Shown piece after piece: positions 25,601 to 35,721 of a stretch of 64,000 nucleotides of DNA. This DNA is from Timema cristinae (Eukaryota; Arthropoda; Insecta; Phasmatodea; Timematidae), in the NCBI GenBank assembly GCA_039000515.1, contig JBCFYV010000012.1, positions 115,083,949-115,147,948 on the forward strand, given 5' to 3'. The notes below the pieces were generated by a model. The model did no database searches, was not told where the DNA came from, and worked only from the letters and a program-made list of their open reading frames with translations. How positions within the stretch are numbered: the first letter of the stretch is position 1; each line of letters starts with the position of its first letter. Both the position numbers and the translations under genes were made by a program.

Positions 25601-27768
25601 TACTGACGACGTTGCTTACAAGATGTTGATCGGCACGTGAGTTATTATCACTATCACTGTTGTTAGCCATCACACCTATCACTCTGAATAGAAAAGCCAC
25701 GGAGTTCATCCTTTGATACGTTATTTTTTTCGGCCATGTCATGGTATCAAATCCCGGGACCGTTAATTTATTAGGTAAACGCGCTACCGGTTGAGTTAAG
25801 GTATCGCAACACAAAGTTTATCAATGGTTTAATTAATGGGATGTACACGAGGAAGGTAGTTTTGAGGAGTGTACCTACATCAGCGTAGAGATCGGATGGA
25901 AAACAACAGTGATAAATCGCAGTTTCTCAAGTGGTTCAAGAATTAAGGGAATCACGAGGATTCGACGAATCAAAGGCTTAAGGTATCCAAAGAAATAAAG
26001 GTTTTAGGAATCAAGGGATCAAGGCTATTTAGAATTGAGGATTCGGGAAATTGGAAGTTAAGGTATTTTAAGATTCAAGGAATCAAGGGTTTAAGTGCTC
26101 TAAGAATTAAGGATTCAAGGATTTGAAGAATCTAGGGTCCAAGGCTTTAAAGAATTCAAGATTCTTGGTTTCATGGATTATGTGATTCTAGGAATCTGGT
26201 ATTCAAGGATTTGAGCGTCCTAACTTCAGTAATAATAATCTAAACTCCCTATCAGGATTATGTTTGACGAGCCGACCCTACAGAAGTTGTTCCCGACCAT
26301 CGCCGACGTCCCCATGGAGAGGATACTGATGGGCGGTGACCACGAGGAGGAGTTCTTGGCCGTCGTAGACAACATCACCGCGTGGGTGTACGAGTTCATG
26401 CAGAGCCTCGTGGACGACGAGCAGGCCGAGAAGATGATCGTGGAGCTGTCCATGAAACTCAAGGTCAAACAGCTCAACAACTTCGGACCCTTCGTCGTAA
26501 GTATTATGTCCCTACCCGGCTGTCCAGTTCGACGCATAGTAAGCTAGAGTCACACACTATGTTACGTAAAATAGTATTCGATATGTTTTAATAGGCTGCA
26601 ACGTCACGGACCGGTGGACAATTTCGAGAAGAATGTTTAGACTTTGACGGCCCGTTCTAGAAATGTGGAATTTAGTAGCATCAGTGCACAAACTTTTAAA
26701 AAGTGGTGATGAACTTAATTAATTTATGAAGGTGAGATAGAGGGTTAGAATATGTTAGATGTACTGAGGGTGGTTTTTACTAAAACTGTTTTCAACTCTT
26801 TCCTTATCGCAAATGCAGGTACACTTCCTCATAAATAAAATCACTAGCATAATTAGTACATAGGTGTATAACCTGAACGGGTAGTAAGCCGAGGTACTAA
26901 AAAGAGTATGTGGTATCACGCAGCCACGCATCAGGTACCACGCAATCCGAGACGTGATGTCTTGTAAGCCAGGACTTTATGTCTGAGATATCACGCACCA
27001 CGCATCGCGTGCCGCACAACCCCAAACGTGATGTCTTACAAACCACTTCTTAATGTCTGAGATATCACGTACCACGCATCGTGCGCCACGCAGCCCCAGA
27101 TGTAATATCTTGCGAACCAAGACTTTATGTCTATCACGAACCTCTCAAACCCGGACGTGATGGCTTGCAAACCAGGACTTAATGTCCGAGATATCCCGTA
27201 CCACGTATCATGCACCATGCAAGCTCAGACGTGATGTCTTGCAAACCAGGCCTTAATGTATAATATATCACGCACCACGCATCGCGCGCCACACAGCCCC
27301 GGACGTTATGTCTTGCAAACCAGGACCTTATGTCTGAGATATCACGCACCACGCATCGCGCGCCACGCAGCCCCGGACGTTATGTCTTGCAAACCAGGAG
27401 CTTATGTCTGAGATATCACGCAGCAAAGCATCATATACCACGCAACCCCGGATGTGATGTCTTGCAAACCAGGTCTTAATGTATGAGATATCACGCATCA
27501 CGCGTCACACGCCGCGCAGCCCCTGACGTGACGTCTTTCCCTGTTTGGACGCACTTTTGTTTGTTTATCTTTCCAGAACGTGTTGACGAGTCTGTACGAG
27601 TACCAGAGGGATTGGCCCATCATAGCCATGACGGACGACGAGGCCAGGACCATGTTCAAGATGATCTTCGAGCTGTTGGAGAGGCTGATGGATCGTCTGG
27701 GGTCCACCTGCTGCAGTTATCCCGCCCAGTATCTCGATGGGGCTCAGTGCAGGGAGGAAGTGTTTTAA
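17111..27768 (+). CDS. Gene 1: secreted two-domain globin-like protein, 7 exons
   Basis: Exons: 17111-17161, 21565-21695, 22875-23091, 24551-24658, 25512-25636, 26256-26496, 27577-27768, all with GT/AG borders, giving about 354 residues. Exon 1 is a hydrophobic signal peptide, so the product should be extracellular. Two modules of three exons follow, each with a phase 2 then a phase 0 intron, the B12.2/G7.0 positions of globin genes. Domain 2 (about residues 170-345) carries the globin CD1 region (QKLFP), an E helix (LAVVDNI) and an H helix before a CC pair. The column twelve residues before the G7.0 intron, where F8 His belongs, is Leu in domain 2 and Ser in domain 1; the E7 column is Glu in domain 2. 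Two-domain secreted globins of this size are known as haemoglobin subunits of branchiopod crustaceans; this one should not bind haem normally. Its role is unknown. Gene 2 downstream is a paralogue. Confidence 0.82.
17478..18102 (+). repeat. 18-bp minisatellite in gene 1 intron 1, about 34 units
   Basis: The unit is GTGATAGTGAGTATGAGG with sparse variants (GCGAGT, ATGG). As 18 is divisible by three, several frames stay open and give low-complexity shadow reading frames. Most units include GTGAGT, the core of a strong 5' splice site. Confidence 0.93.
18100..18245. repeat. Dispersed AT-rich repeat, copy 2 of 4
   Basis: It begins exactly where the 18-bp minisatellite ends (ACAGCTGTCACTTTT), so the array seems to have grown inside this repeat. 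It continues to GGTTCTTCAAATGTCC. Confidence 0.5.
18277..18526 (+). repeat. SINE family 2, gene 1 intron 1
   Basis: Head CCACTTCGGTGGCTGCGTGG, box B GGTTCGAATATCAG and tail CCTGAATGGGTAGTAATACG. Confidence 0.85.
18862..19018 (-). repeat. SINE family 2, tail missing, gene 1 intron 1
   Basis: From TACCCGCATTTGGGTGGGGG to TCAATCACCGAAGTGGCG; the conserved 3' tail is absent. Confidence 0.7.
19561..19883 (-). repeat. SINE family 3, full length with (TTA)n tail, gene 1 intron 1
   Basis: About 14 TTA/ATT units flank the 3' end, followed by the full element to GACCACCAGGTCACC. Confidence 0.9.
20100..20600 (+). repeat. Dispersed repeat, copy in gene 1 intron 1
   Basis: It shares ordered blocks with 23215-24060: GGCCTATAA, AATGACAATA, the tandem AAAGATCCATTCTACG/CCTATAACAGTGTGTTG block, CATAGAACATA, TTGTTCATTCCAG/TGTGTTCATTCCAG and GTCAATA. 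A poly-C run sits at 20177-20199. Confidence 0.65.
20632..20893 (+). repeat. SINE family 2, gene 1 intron 1
   Basis: Head CCGTTTCAGTGGCCGCGAGG, box B GGTTCGAATCTAGT and diverged tail ACCTGAACGAGTAGCAAGAC. Confidence 0.83.
21182..21366 (-). repeat. SINE family 3, 3' half with (TTA)n tail, gene 1 intron 1
   Basis: It ends near GATGTCTTGTCAGAGGTGA; the head is lost. It lies 200 bp before exon 2. Confidence 0.85.
21565..21695 (+). CDS. Gene 1 exon 2: globin domain 1, A-B helices
   Basis: Acceptor TGTCTAG, donor GTGAGG; 131 nt with a phase 2 end (AC|T). The peptide contains FLGLTQTQLEMALKAF, which matches the LT/S-x-E-Q start of a globin A helix. It is equivalent to exon 2 of gene 2 (128 nt). 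Confidence 0.75.
21759..22045 (+). repeat. SINE family 3, gene 1 intron 2
   Basis: Full length with a short gap after the head, and an (AAT)n tail. It starts about 65 bp after the exon 2 donor. Confidence 0.88.
22066..22306 (-). repeat. SINE family 2, gene 1 intron 2
   Basis: The head is clear at the right end (GACCATGTGGCCACCGAAGT). It is back to back with a family 3 copy. Confidence 0.83.
22690..22874 (+). repeat. Tandem copies of the gene 1 exon 3 acceptor
   Basis: Four successive 3' splice modules end with AG at 22708, 22754, 22814 and 22874 (the true one). Each has CACTAAC, a good branch-point match, a C/T tract and then AG followed by TAAAATG or TAAGATG, i.e. the start of exon 3. The last two units are 60 nt long and in frame, so use of the acceptor at 22754 or 22814 would add 40 or 20 residues. 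The one at 22708 runs into a stop. Confidence 0.85.
22875..23091 (+). CDS. Gene 1 exon 3: globin domain 1, B12-G6 segment
   Basis: Acceptor CCCCCAG and donor GTGAGT; 217 nt (phase 2 to phase 0), 72 residues plus one base, close to the 74-codon middle exon of vertebrate globins. Twelve residues before the exon end, where the proximal His sits, is Ser (WVRNFSRG). The first bases of the exon and its 3' splice site are repeated three times upstream, see 22690-22874. Confidence 0.85.
23215..24060 (+). repeat. Dispersed repeat with internal 60-70-bp tandem units, gene 1 intron 3
   Basis: About eight units of CACAAAGATCCATTCTACGC plus CCTATAACAGTGTGTTG at 23300-23820, flanked by the same single-copy blocks as in intron 1. 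The internal array has therefore expanded in this copy. Confidence 0.7.
24551..24658 (+). CDS. Gene 1 exon 4: globin domain 1, G-H helices
   Basis: Acceptor TTTAAACAG and donor GTATAA; exactly 36 codons, both borders phase 0. It ends in TKLVFGAMAR, matching MKAVFGIMAR in gene 2 exon 4, which is also exactly 108 nt. Confidence 0.85.
25512..25636 (+). CDS. Gene 1 exon 5: globin domain 2, A-B helices
   Basis: Acceptor GTCCTCAG and donor GTGAGT; 125 nt, phase 0 to phase 2. It holds the A-helix motif GLSEEEMKALPTYFYEL. The conserved A12 Trp of most globins appears as Tyr or Phe. It is the second-module equivalent of exon 2. Confidence 0.82.
25925..26225 (+). repeat. Irregular ATTCAAGG-rich simple repeat in gene 1 intron 5
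   Basis: A run of degenerate units around AATTAAGGATTCAAGG lies directly upstream of exon 6. The period is not fixed. Confidence 0.6.
26256..26496 (+). CDS. Gene 1 exon 6: globin domain 2, B12-G6 segment
   Basis: Acceptor CTATCAG and donor GTAAGT; 241 nt, 80 residues plus one base. The segment QKLFPTIADVP matches the globin C/CD region, with Phe at CD1. LAVVDNI aligns with the E helix: E11 is Val and E7 is Glu (Phe if shifted by one). In VELSMKLKV the F8 column is Leu. It aligns without gaps over 80 columns with gene 2 exon 6, sharing CD1 Phe, Ile-Thr-x-Trp and the F4 Leu. Confidence 0.87.
26745..26901 (+). repeat. SINE family 2, 3' half, gene 1 intron 6
   Basis: Starts at the GTACTGAGGGTGGTTTTT body and ends CCTGAACGGGTAGTAAGCCG. 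Confidence 0.75.
26910..27545 (+). repeat. About 74-bp minisatellite in gene 1 intron 6
   Basis: About eight diverged units, each with GAGATATCACGCACCACGCA and GATGTCTTGCAAACCAGG. The array ends some 30 bp before exon 7. It is GC-rich compared with the other introns. Confidence 0.85.
27577..27768 (+). CDS. Gene 1 exon 7: globin domain 2, G-H helices and C-terminus
   Basis: Acceptor TTTCCAG; 63 codons plus TAA. The H helix (TMFKMIFELLERLMDRLG) is followed by a CC pair and a short tail with one more Cys and a terminal EEVF. The motif RLMD-x-x-G-x-x-CC is shared with gene 2. Gene 1 has about 11 more residues after the CC pair than gene 2. Confidence 0.85.
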   Translation, partial: NVLTSLYEYQRDWPIIAMTDDEARTMFKMIFELLERLMDRLGSTCCSYPAQYLDGAQCREEVF

Positions 27769-27864
27769 ACAAAGGGATGGAGAGCCTGTGGCCTTTTTCG
27801 GTGCCTGGTGCGACCTTTACACTTATTTTGTAAATTATTTGTATTCATAGGTTTGTTAGCAATA

Positions 27865-28075
27865 TATTTTCTTATACCTTGACTCAGTCACCAGTGTCTT
27901 CATACTGATATAAAGGCTCTGGGTTCGATTCCTAACAAGGACGAAAAACGTATTGTTGTTGAAATGTGGGTTTTCGTTATTCACAGTGATGAATTAATGG
28001 CCGGGGTCTGGATGTTGTGTTTCTTCTAGATTTAAGTTAGTTTAAAAATCGTGTGCTGATATGTAGTCGGCTCAG
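27865..28075 (+). repeat. SINE family 4, in the 3' flank of gene 1
   Basis: Box B GGGTTCGATTCCTAAC, then GATGAATTAATGG and CTGGATGTTGTGTTTCTTCT. Shared with 59085-59280. It has no family 1-3 tail. Confidence 0.65.
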
Positions 28076-28109
28076 AAAGTGAAGTTAATTACCTCAAATA
28101 TATTTTTTT

Positions 28110-28116
28110 AAATAAA
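28110..28116 (+). terminator. Possible polyadenylation signal of gene 1
   Basis: AATAAA about 345 nt after the stop codon. A SINE fragment lies between, so this signal may belong to repeat sequence. Confidence 0.3.
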
Positions 28117-28410
28117 CTATAAATTCACAAATGGAGTTGTATTCTAATTAGATTATTTTTTTAAAAAACCTTTATTTTTAAAGCATATTGTTAACAATTC
28201 AACCGTTTTTATCGATCTATCTATGATTGGCGCTATATCATATTTTAGCAAAATCTACTATACATTAAGTGTGCGGGCTTGAGATTCCCTAGCCTTGTTC
28301 TAAATAAAACATTTGATCCAGGATTTAAACCCGAGTACACTTCAGAGAGATCACCATCATCGGTGGTCCTTGTTGCCAAAGTTACATTTCGTTTGAGTCA
28401 ATCTGTTTCC

Positions 28411-29689
28411 TCAAATTTGTTTATGTCCTCTGGTATCTGTTGATGTAGGGAACTTAAGGGCACCCTCAGCTGGTTTCGTGCCGTTACCCTTTGTTCGATA
28501 TTGATCAATTTCACCTCGCACGCTTTCAAAGTATGTTGCTCTCCTATGTAAGTCGGCGATCGAGTTAAGATTAGATCTGTCTAGATTGACCCTTATTCCC
28601 GGACTTAGATTTTTAAATATTCTATCTAGGATCTCATGAGATGTGTACCCTCCATGTCTCCTAAGCAATGTCTGAAGGTCGGTAATGAAGCTCGCCACAG
28701 ACTCTCCGAGCGCTTGGCATCGGGTTCTAATGTCGTCTTCTAGGGATTCCAGATGGTCGGGCTGAAAATAGTTCAATTTAAATGCTTCCGTAAATTCTTC
28801 CCACCGAGTCCAAACACCTTTATGATTCCTTATCCACAATTGGCCTTCCCTGCTAATAGTTCAGGCAGTGCGTCGATCGTTTCTTGGTCCGAAAGTTGAT
28901 AGGTTTATTTAAGCTCATTGAGCCTCTTTAGGAAGTCCATAGGTTTGACCGTTCTGAAAATGTTATCTTCCATTTCACGTACTAGTTTTAGTATGTTTAA
29001 AAGGTCTCCTCTTGATCTCGGAGTCTCTTCACTTTGGACACACCCTCAGTTTCCTTTCATGCGATCTTGGGTGAGCCCTTCAAGTCGGTGTCTTTTCTCT
29101 TCTTTTCCACTGGAGTGTTAGTTTCTCCAGGTGGGTAATCCTCTTGTAGCCTGGAAGGGGTATGTAAGTTTCGACAAGTCTACTAGTGGTTGATATATGG
29201 TCTTTTTTCCTAATTTTTGATGTGCCAAAGGCGGTTCAGACGAAGTTGGTGGTTTTTCCAGCGTTTGGGTCTCTACGGTACTTTGTCCCCGGTCCACTCT
29301 TTCTATAACCTTTGTCGAGAAGTCTTTCCAGTCTCTCCTAAAATTTTCCCTTTGGTTTTCCCATCCAGAGTCGTCCAACCATGCTCTATCCCTCCGATCA
29401 TTTAAATGTTTCAAACAAGTAAATACTTTTCTCCTTTGAGAATAGGTGAGCTGCACGTTGTCTCCCACTTCTTTTTTGAGATGTTCAAGTTTTTTTGTTA
29501 AGTGTGGAAGTTCGGAGGAAAGATCAGGTATACGAGTTCCTTTTTTACTAGTGAGGTTCCTGTGTCGTTTTCCCGATCTAATAGGTCTGTCAATAGGCCC
29601 CTCATTTCAGCCACCAAGGACGATGGTACTGTGTCTCTAATTGAAATTTCATAAAATAGTTTGTATTTAAGTAGTCTGTGAGTATCCAT
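28411..29689 (-). pseudogene. Ty3/Gypsy-type gag relic
   Basis: Three minus-strand open pieces in order: 29498-29689, 29118-29468 and 28411-28839. The last has a retrotransposon Gag/capsid-like domain (VWTRWEEFTEAFKLNYFQP, then SVASFITDLQTLLRR and LDRIFKNLSPGIRVNL). No zinc knuckle, protease or polymerase is found and no LTRs were seen. Frame changes and stops separate the pieces, so it is a dead solo gag. Confidence 0.65.
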
Positions 29690-29699
29690 GTCGTCCCTT

Positions 29700-32439
29700 C
29701 AAAATGAGCCCTAAAATACTCAAAAGTAATTGCTTGAATGGCAGAAAGTTTCCTATCTCCCTACATGAATTCAATATGGTGGTTATATCAAATCTTGGTA
29801 GAATACCGTTGGTTCAGGCATCAAAAAACATAAGGAGATAGCATATTGTGTTTATCTCGCTTCTGTTTATTCAGGTTTAGTGTAAGAACTTTACCAGAAT
29901 GCACTGGGTTGATAGACAAATATTCAAAATTCCCAGGGAACTTTTCTATATTTTGAAGAACTAACCGTTTAAACTCCCGAGTAGACCTATTTTCTCTCTA
30001 AAAAAAGTTTTTTCGTAAAATAAATTGTTTGTTGCCGATACACTTGGGCACCCCTCCCCTTCTTTTAACCTATGGTTGGTAGAGGAAGTTAACACGTTAT
30101 ACTCCAGCCAAGAGTTTGTACTTGTCATCTAAGCTTATAGTTTAAATTCATGACAAAGTTTTATTATTCATTAAGAGCCTATGTTAAGTACATTTAAGAT
30201 AACAATACAGTTAAGATTCATTATAATAAAGCATTCACGTCGTATTTGACGATGTTTTTTAGAAAAAAAAAATTTGATGATTGCTCCACGGCTCCGATAA
30301 AAAAATATAAAATAAGAAAAATCCCGATAGTTCACCTAAATGCAGAAGTCGTCACTTATCATGAATAAACTAAACTAATAGACGTTGAGTAAGACGCACA
30401 CACGTAGAATGGGGACACAGTTGACTCAAATAGTATGAAGCTACTTCCTTTGAATGGGGCAATATGTTAAATTCATTGAAGATTACAAACATTGTTATGA
30501 AAAATGACAATTTTTCTTGGTAACAAATGTTGGTTGGTGACTCCAATTGAAACAAAAGCGTTAAAAACTAAAAATGAATTATAGCAAACCAACTTAAATT
30601 AATAATTTAAAGTGGTCAATGGTGGATTACCTTCAAATGTGTGCATCATCTAAGTCCGAGCTAGTGACTTGAGACATGCTTAGTGAAATATTAAATAATT
30701 CGCTACCTCCATTAAATTCCATCTAAAATTACGTATAGCATTTAACGGGAATGCACAGGTAACTTCCATAAAATACCTCGATTCCCAGTAAAGTGTTCCA
30801 GTTTGGACCAAATGTCCAATGGATAAACTCCCCTCCCCCTTTTTTTAAATAAATTTCATAAAGACGGCCTATTTACTCAAAAGTTCCACAATAACCTCAC
30901 AAATAATTTCTAATTGGCAACCTTTTCAACCTAGTGCACCCAGGTTGCATGTTAATACTACGCTCAATCAGACATCTTAATTTCAAACTAAGTCCAAATT
31001 AAATATAATTTAATATAAATTAGTCGGATACATGTTGTATGACAATGCTTTAAATATTATATCATATTGTTACGATTTAGATTCGAATATTTAATATTGC
31101 CTATTAGTTTAAATTTAAATAGGAATCATATTTCATCCTTAACTAAAGAAACTATTCATGTTTAATTGAGCTTCGGTATTTCACTTGACTAGTTTGAACC
31201 AACAGGCTTATAATAAAAAGTACTAAAAATATGACATTTATAAACCTTAATTCTTATGTACTACAAGTATTACAATTAATAATAATATAATTAATAATAA
31301 TATAGTAATATATTCTAGGAAAGAAACACACAAGTAAACTTCAAAATGTAATATAACATTCTAGGTGTAATAAAATTGGCGAAAACATGTTTAGCTTTGA
31401 ATTATCTAAAGCTAGTCTTAACTTATTTGCATGTTAACATGTTCGTTTATAGTCTGTTTATAAAGTAAAAGACACTTTTAACTTCGTCTTTTGATTCACT
31501 AATTTTTTCCAACAATATATGTATATGGTTCATTCACCAAAGGTAAACACTCTAATTGGTCTAAAAGTGTGTGACCTGAGTTAGTTTATTGTTTATAACG
31601 TTTAATTTATTTAGTGGGAAAGATATTTTATTTTAACCGATTGAGTTAAACTAAAACACATATCAATGATCTAGTAGTCTTATTAATCCAGAGTCATAAT
31701 TTCGTGGGAACACTCCTGAATCTAGTGTATAAATAATCACACACCTGTGTTCGGGTAATGATTCATGGAAGTTCATGTTTAATTTTGATTTAAATATTAT
31801 TCACTTGTATCCTTCATTAAAGAGTAAGTTTAATCTTATAATTCAGTTAACGTTCTAACATTGGCTACTTGACTTAAACCCCGATTATAAAACCAGATGT
31901 TATATATTTTTTTAAGTAAACAAAAATTTATTTTTATTTTTACTTATCTTTCAGTAGGCTCGATCGAGGTGATTGAAGTTTCCACGTGTTTTCGTTGCAC
32001 TTAACATTAGGGAACGTTATTGACACCACTTTCACTTTCGAAGACCGGCCCGACACTGAGATACATTTCGATGGGGTTGAAGTGCGCCGGTTTAACTCTG
32101 GTACAGTCTGTTAGTGGCTCTTAAATCCGCTGTCTTGTGATTGTTTGTTGATGGTGACCTCATAGCTCACTTCAACTACAGCGTGCTCGTTTCGGGTTGA
32201 CGATTATTCTGACCATATACATTTTGCGCTTGCGTGATGAATAAATTCATAGGTCCTTAATTTTCGCCCTGATACTCTTTCGAGTACCGTATCGCAACCA
32301 GAATCTGTTACCTCTTTGTACAAAGTAAAGTATTGTAAAGCATTCTTTTATTGCACTGTATCACCTTTACAATTTTTTTCTGTACAATTTTCTCTCAAAC
32401 CGTTCCACCAGTTCAAGAGGGGGGTGGTGGTCACCCTCT
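29700..32439. other. No gene seen
   Basis: Long AT-rich intergenic stretch between the gag relic and the globin-like relic. Confidence 0.6.
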
Positions 32440-32641
32440 TAACTTCCCCCGAGACAATATTGTCTCACATACACAATGCTACATCCTCACGTCAACCACC
32501 CGAACTACTTCTTCCCGCGGGAGAGAACTCTCCGCGAACCGGCCAGGTACGCTCGCGGAGGTTTGTAAGAAACACTGGGCGTCCGATGACGTAATATCGG
32601 CACACTACTACCTCATGTATCTCAACATCCTCATTGCATAG
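32440..32641 (+). pseudogene. Possible relic of a third globin-like gene (domain 1 middle exon)
   Basis: A GC-richer island in AT-rich intergenic DNA between genes 1 and 2, same strand. Reading from 32476 gives HVNHPNYFFPRERT, which resembles DVNHPAYYKDTMERT of gene 1 exon 3. At DNA level ACGTCAACCACCCG matches ACGTAAACCACCCG. After a frame change the segment ends SAHYYLMYLNILIA before a stop, comparable in place to the exon end FVIELTYL. No flanking exons were found. The match is short and could be chance. Confidence 0.35.
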
Positions 32642-32829
32642 TAATGGTTTTAAATGCATTAATTGGAAGAATTTAACAAAATTGATTCTTTTTTTAAACT
32701 GAAATTAACCTATTTGTCAAAAACATTTGTAATCTATGAGTTTATGTGCACAACAAGGTAGATCATTTCTAGTTCACAAACAATACTATTATTAAAAGAG
32801 ACATTTATACACTCTTTACCCCGAAAGGC

Positions 32830-32915
32830 AGCGAATCTTACCCTGATGGATTACACTATGGCCCTATCTTGTAAGCTTTGCCATAGTGTGACCACGTAAG
32901 GTAAGCTTTGTGCCT
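32830..32915 (+). repeat. Single unit related to the 50.9-kb tandem repeat
   Basis: ACACTATGGCCCTATCTTGTAAGC, a CCATAGTGTGACCA stretch and AAGGTAAGC match the intron 3 array of gene 2. Confidence 0.55.
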
Positions 32916-32919
32916 ATCA

Positions 32920-33290
32920 AAGTAGTAAAAAGTTATATACATATTTTCCCTGGTTGATTCAAGAAACAGTGTCTGTATTCAAAACTATAGTTATATGATA
33001 TGTTTTAAGTGTTTAAGGATGAACTATTGGTCCCTTAATGTAATGATAATTTTCTGTTGTTTCTATTATATGAAGGAATTTCTGTATAAGATATAAAATA
33101 TAATTTCAGCTAGCCTACTATGATATAAAATAAATGTGAACTCTCATGGTAAAATACACTTTACTGTGTATTAATTCCCACTTTCTTTGAAAAACAAGAA
33201 CAAAGCATGAACGTAATCACTCTCTAAGCCAATAACAAGATTTCAGCCTAGTCGGCGTTGTCTATTCGGCGCGACTTTAAATAACTTAAT
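32920..33290. other. No gene seen
   Basis: AT-rich, no recognised element. Confidence 0.6.
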
Positions 33291-33293
33291 GTA

Positions 33294-33600
33294 GGTGTCC
33301 TGGTGGTCTAGGGTTAAGGTGTCAGACTTCTGTGCTGGTGGCCGGGGTTCAATCCTCGGTCCCGGCACAGATTTATCTGATTATCAAACCCTTCCTTCAC
33401 CTCTGACAAGACATTTTGTGAATGTGGGAAATGCCAGACCTCCACCGTGGTTCGGATTCCACGTTAAACTGTAGGTCCTTCATTTCATCTCGCAATCACT
33501 CTACCATTACACATTAGCGTAGGTGCGTAAACCCGAACGGGTAGTAAGACGCGGTGCTAATAATAATAATAATATAATAATAATATTTATATATAATATT
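33294..33600 (+). repeat. SINE family 3, full length
   Basis: Head TGTCCTGGTGGTCTAGGG, box B GGTTCAATCCTCGG and an (AAT)n tail; well preserved. Confidence 0.9.
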
Positions 33601-33689
33601 TGATTTTTTTATTTATTTTTATGGACACCAGCTTGAAAGACCCAATAAAATTTCAATACCAATAGACTCAATCAGTTTAATCCCCGATG

Positions 33690-34215
33690 AGTGATGGCGT
33701 TAGCAGCGTGGTGGGGTTCTGGGCCTCACCATTCGTGCGGTGAGCTGTTTTAGAGCTCCGGTGCTAACCTGGACAGTTAGTAGTGCATGTGCTAGCACAT
33801 GGGCGCCTCCATTCTAACGCACGAGGAGTGGGGAGCTACATTTCCCACGCGCAATGGGTGTAATCCCATTCCCATACACACAGGAAAGCGTGGAGGTCGC
33901 TTCTGTGAGCGGAAGTGAATAGCTCCGGGTATCCCCTGGACAGGTGGGAGTCACGTGGTCCCCCGGTGTCGGTCCAACCAGTGAGTGACTGGAAGGGGGG
34001 GAGGGGGGGTTAATTCTCGCCTCCCTGGGTACCCGGCCTGAACGGATCATCAACCATTCGGGTGTAGGGGTTGGAGATGTTTAGGTACCGACCTAGAAAC
34101 TGGACCTCGATGTCCAGGGGTGTGCCGTACCGAGTCCATAGCACCTTAAAGATATCGACTCAGTCAGTGCCCAAGCACCTAAGCCAACCGACTCAATCGC
34201 GCATGCGCTTTCAAA
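33690..34215. other. GC-rich unassigned block
   Basis: About 500 bp of clearly higher GC than its flanks, with a palindrome around GTGCTAGCAC (33788) and G runs at 33995-34010. No convincing coding frame or known repeat was seen. It could be the 5' part of a retroelement. Confidence 0.4.
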
Positions 34216-34589
34216 GTGAGCTACTAATCGAAAGCTTGATCTACTGCTGGGAAATTGATTATTTGAAATAACTCGTTAAATGGGAAAATTGTGTTTTTTT
34301 ATATATTTTTATGACACAATTTACTATAATTGTAAAACATACAATATGATATGAATCTTAATTGATCTATTTATACATAAGGAAAAATAATTGTGTTATC
34401 AGCAGTTTATAATTTGTGTTGATAAACATAATAGTGTCAACATAACTTTCTGCTATCGCATTACTTGCTGCAACACTAGAGCTGATTTCAGCGAGCGTGT
34501 GAATCAGGCCTTAAGGCGAGAGTGTAGGGGACGCGAGATAAGGTCAGTGTTTTTTGCAGTTTTAATAGCAAAACATTATTTCCACCAAA

Positions 34590-34870
34590 ACAAATAAAAT
34601 TTTGCTCCTGTAGCAACGTTTAGTTTAATTTTCTTCACACGGCGATATCAACAGTTGTGGAATATTTTGTTGAGGGTGTCCTGGAATTTAATGACAACTT
34701 TTTCTCTTCATTTAGAAAAATTCTCATCAATGTTAGTGTGCTCATGAGTTATGACAGATAATCAACAACTGTTGATATCACCGTGAGAAGAAAATTAAAC
34801 TCTTTGATTCTACTGGAGCAATATTTGATTTATTTTGACCAAACAATTGTTTTAATATAAAAATTCAAAA
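34590..34870. mobile_element. Fold-back element with GATATCAACAGTTG arms
   Basis: TTAATTTTCTTC then GATATCAACAGTTG on the left and CAACTGTTGATATC then GAAGAAAATTAA on the right form inverted arms. A related copy lies at 8600-9240. Confidence 0.65.
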
Positions 34871-34994
34871 ACACTGACCTTATCTCCTACACTCCCAAGT
34901 TAAAGATAATTAATTATTATTTATTTTGATATATACTATAGCACTTACACACATTTGAGGAACAACGCTTTAAATAGATTAGTTTTTTTTTACA

Positions 34995-35239
34995 CCCGCC
35001 TCGGTGGCGTAGTTGGCTAACGCGCTTGTCGTGTTTAGCTCGACTGCTGAGGACGGGGAGATTGGGGTTCGAATCTCGGTCGGGTGAACTGGGGGTGGTT
35101 TTTTCCTAAATAGTTTTCCACTCTCCCTCCACGCAAATGCGGGCTCACTTCATCTAATTAAACCTTCCCAATTCCTAATCCATTAGCGTAATTAGTACTT
35201 AAAGCGTATAACCCGAACGGGTAGTAAGACGCGGTGCTA
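34995..35239 (+). repeat. SINE family 1, full length
   Basis: Head, both Pol III boxes and tail are intact, followed by an ATTATTATT tail. One of the two best-preserved copies. Confidence 0.92.
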
Positions 35240-35721
35240 TATATTATTATTATATTACTAGTAAAGCTACCCCCAGTAACGTTGTTTATGCCCAAAGCTC
35301 TTCCCCCTTCTTTAAATATCGAGCTTTCACTAAAACAAAGCGTACCAACATAAACGTAATACTTTGTTTCCTGCCAAGTCGTAATAAAAATAACTGATAA
35401 GAACTTATATTGCCCGGTTCAGTGAGCTGTGTGTATTATTAACCTATCAAATTAATTTTGAAACCTAATTATTCAAGTTCCACTTATTAATCTAATTTGT
35501 TTCGAATAAAACAGATAAGGTTAGTGTTTTTATTCATATACATAGATTGAGTTCTACAAAATCAGATCAATATATAAACAGAGTTTCATGAATAGGGGGG
35601 TCGGGGGGCAGGTTAATGGGTACAGTGTATCCTCCAAATGTTGATCGATGTGTAAACACTGTAATTTTTACCCACCAAAATTTCAATATAAAAACTACTA
35701 CCTATATATAAATAAATTAGT

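Noticed and set aside
34995..35080. Functional tRNA genes at SINE heads
   Set aside because: Box A and B motifs are present, but the fold is incomplete and each is joined to a SINE body and tail.
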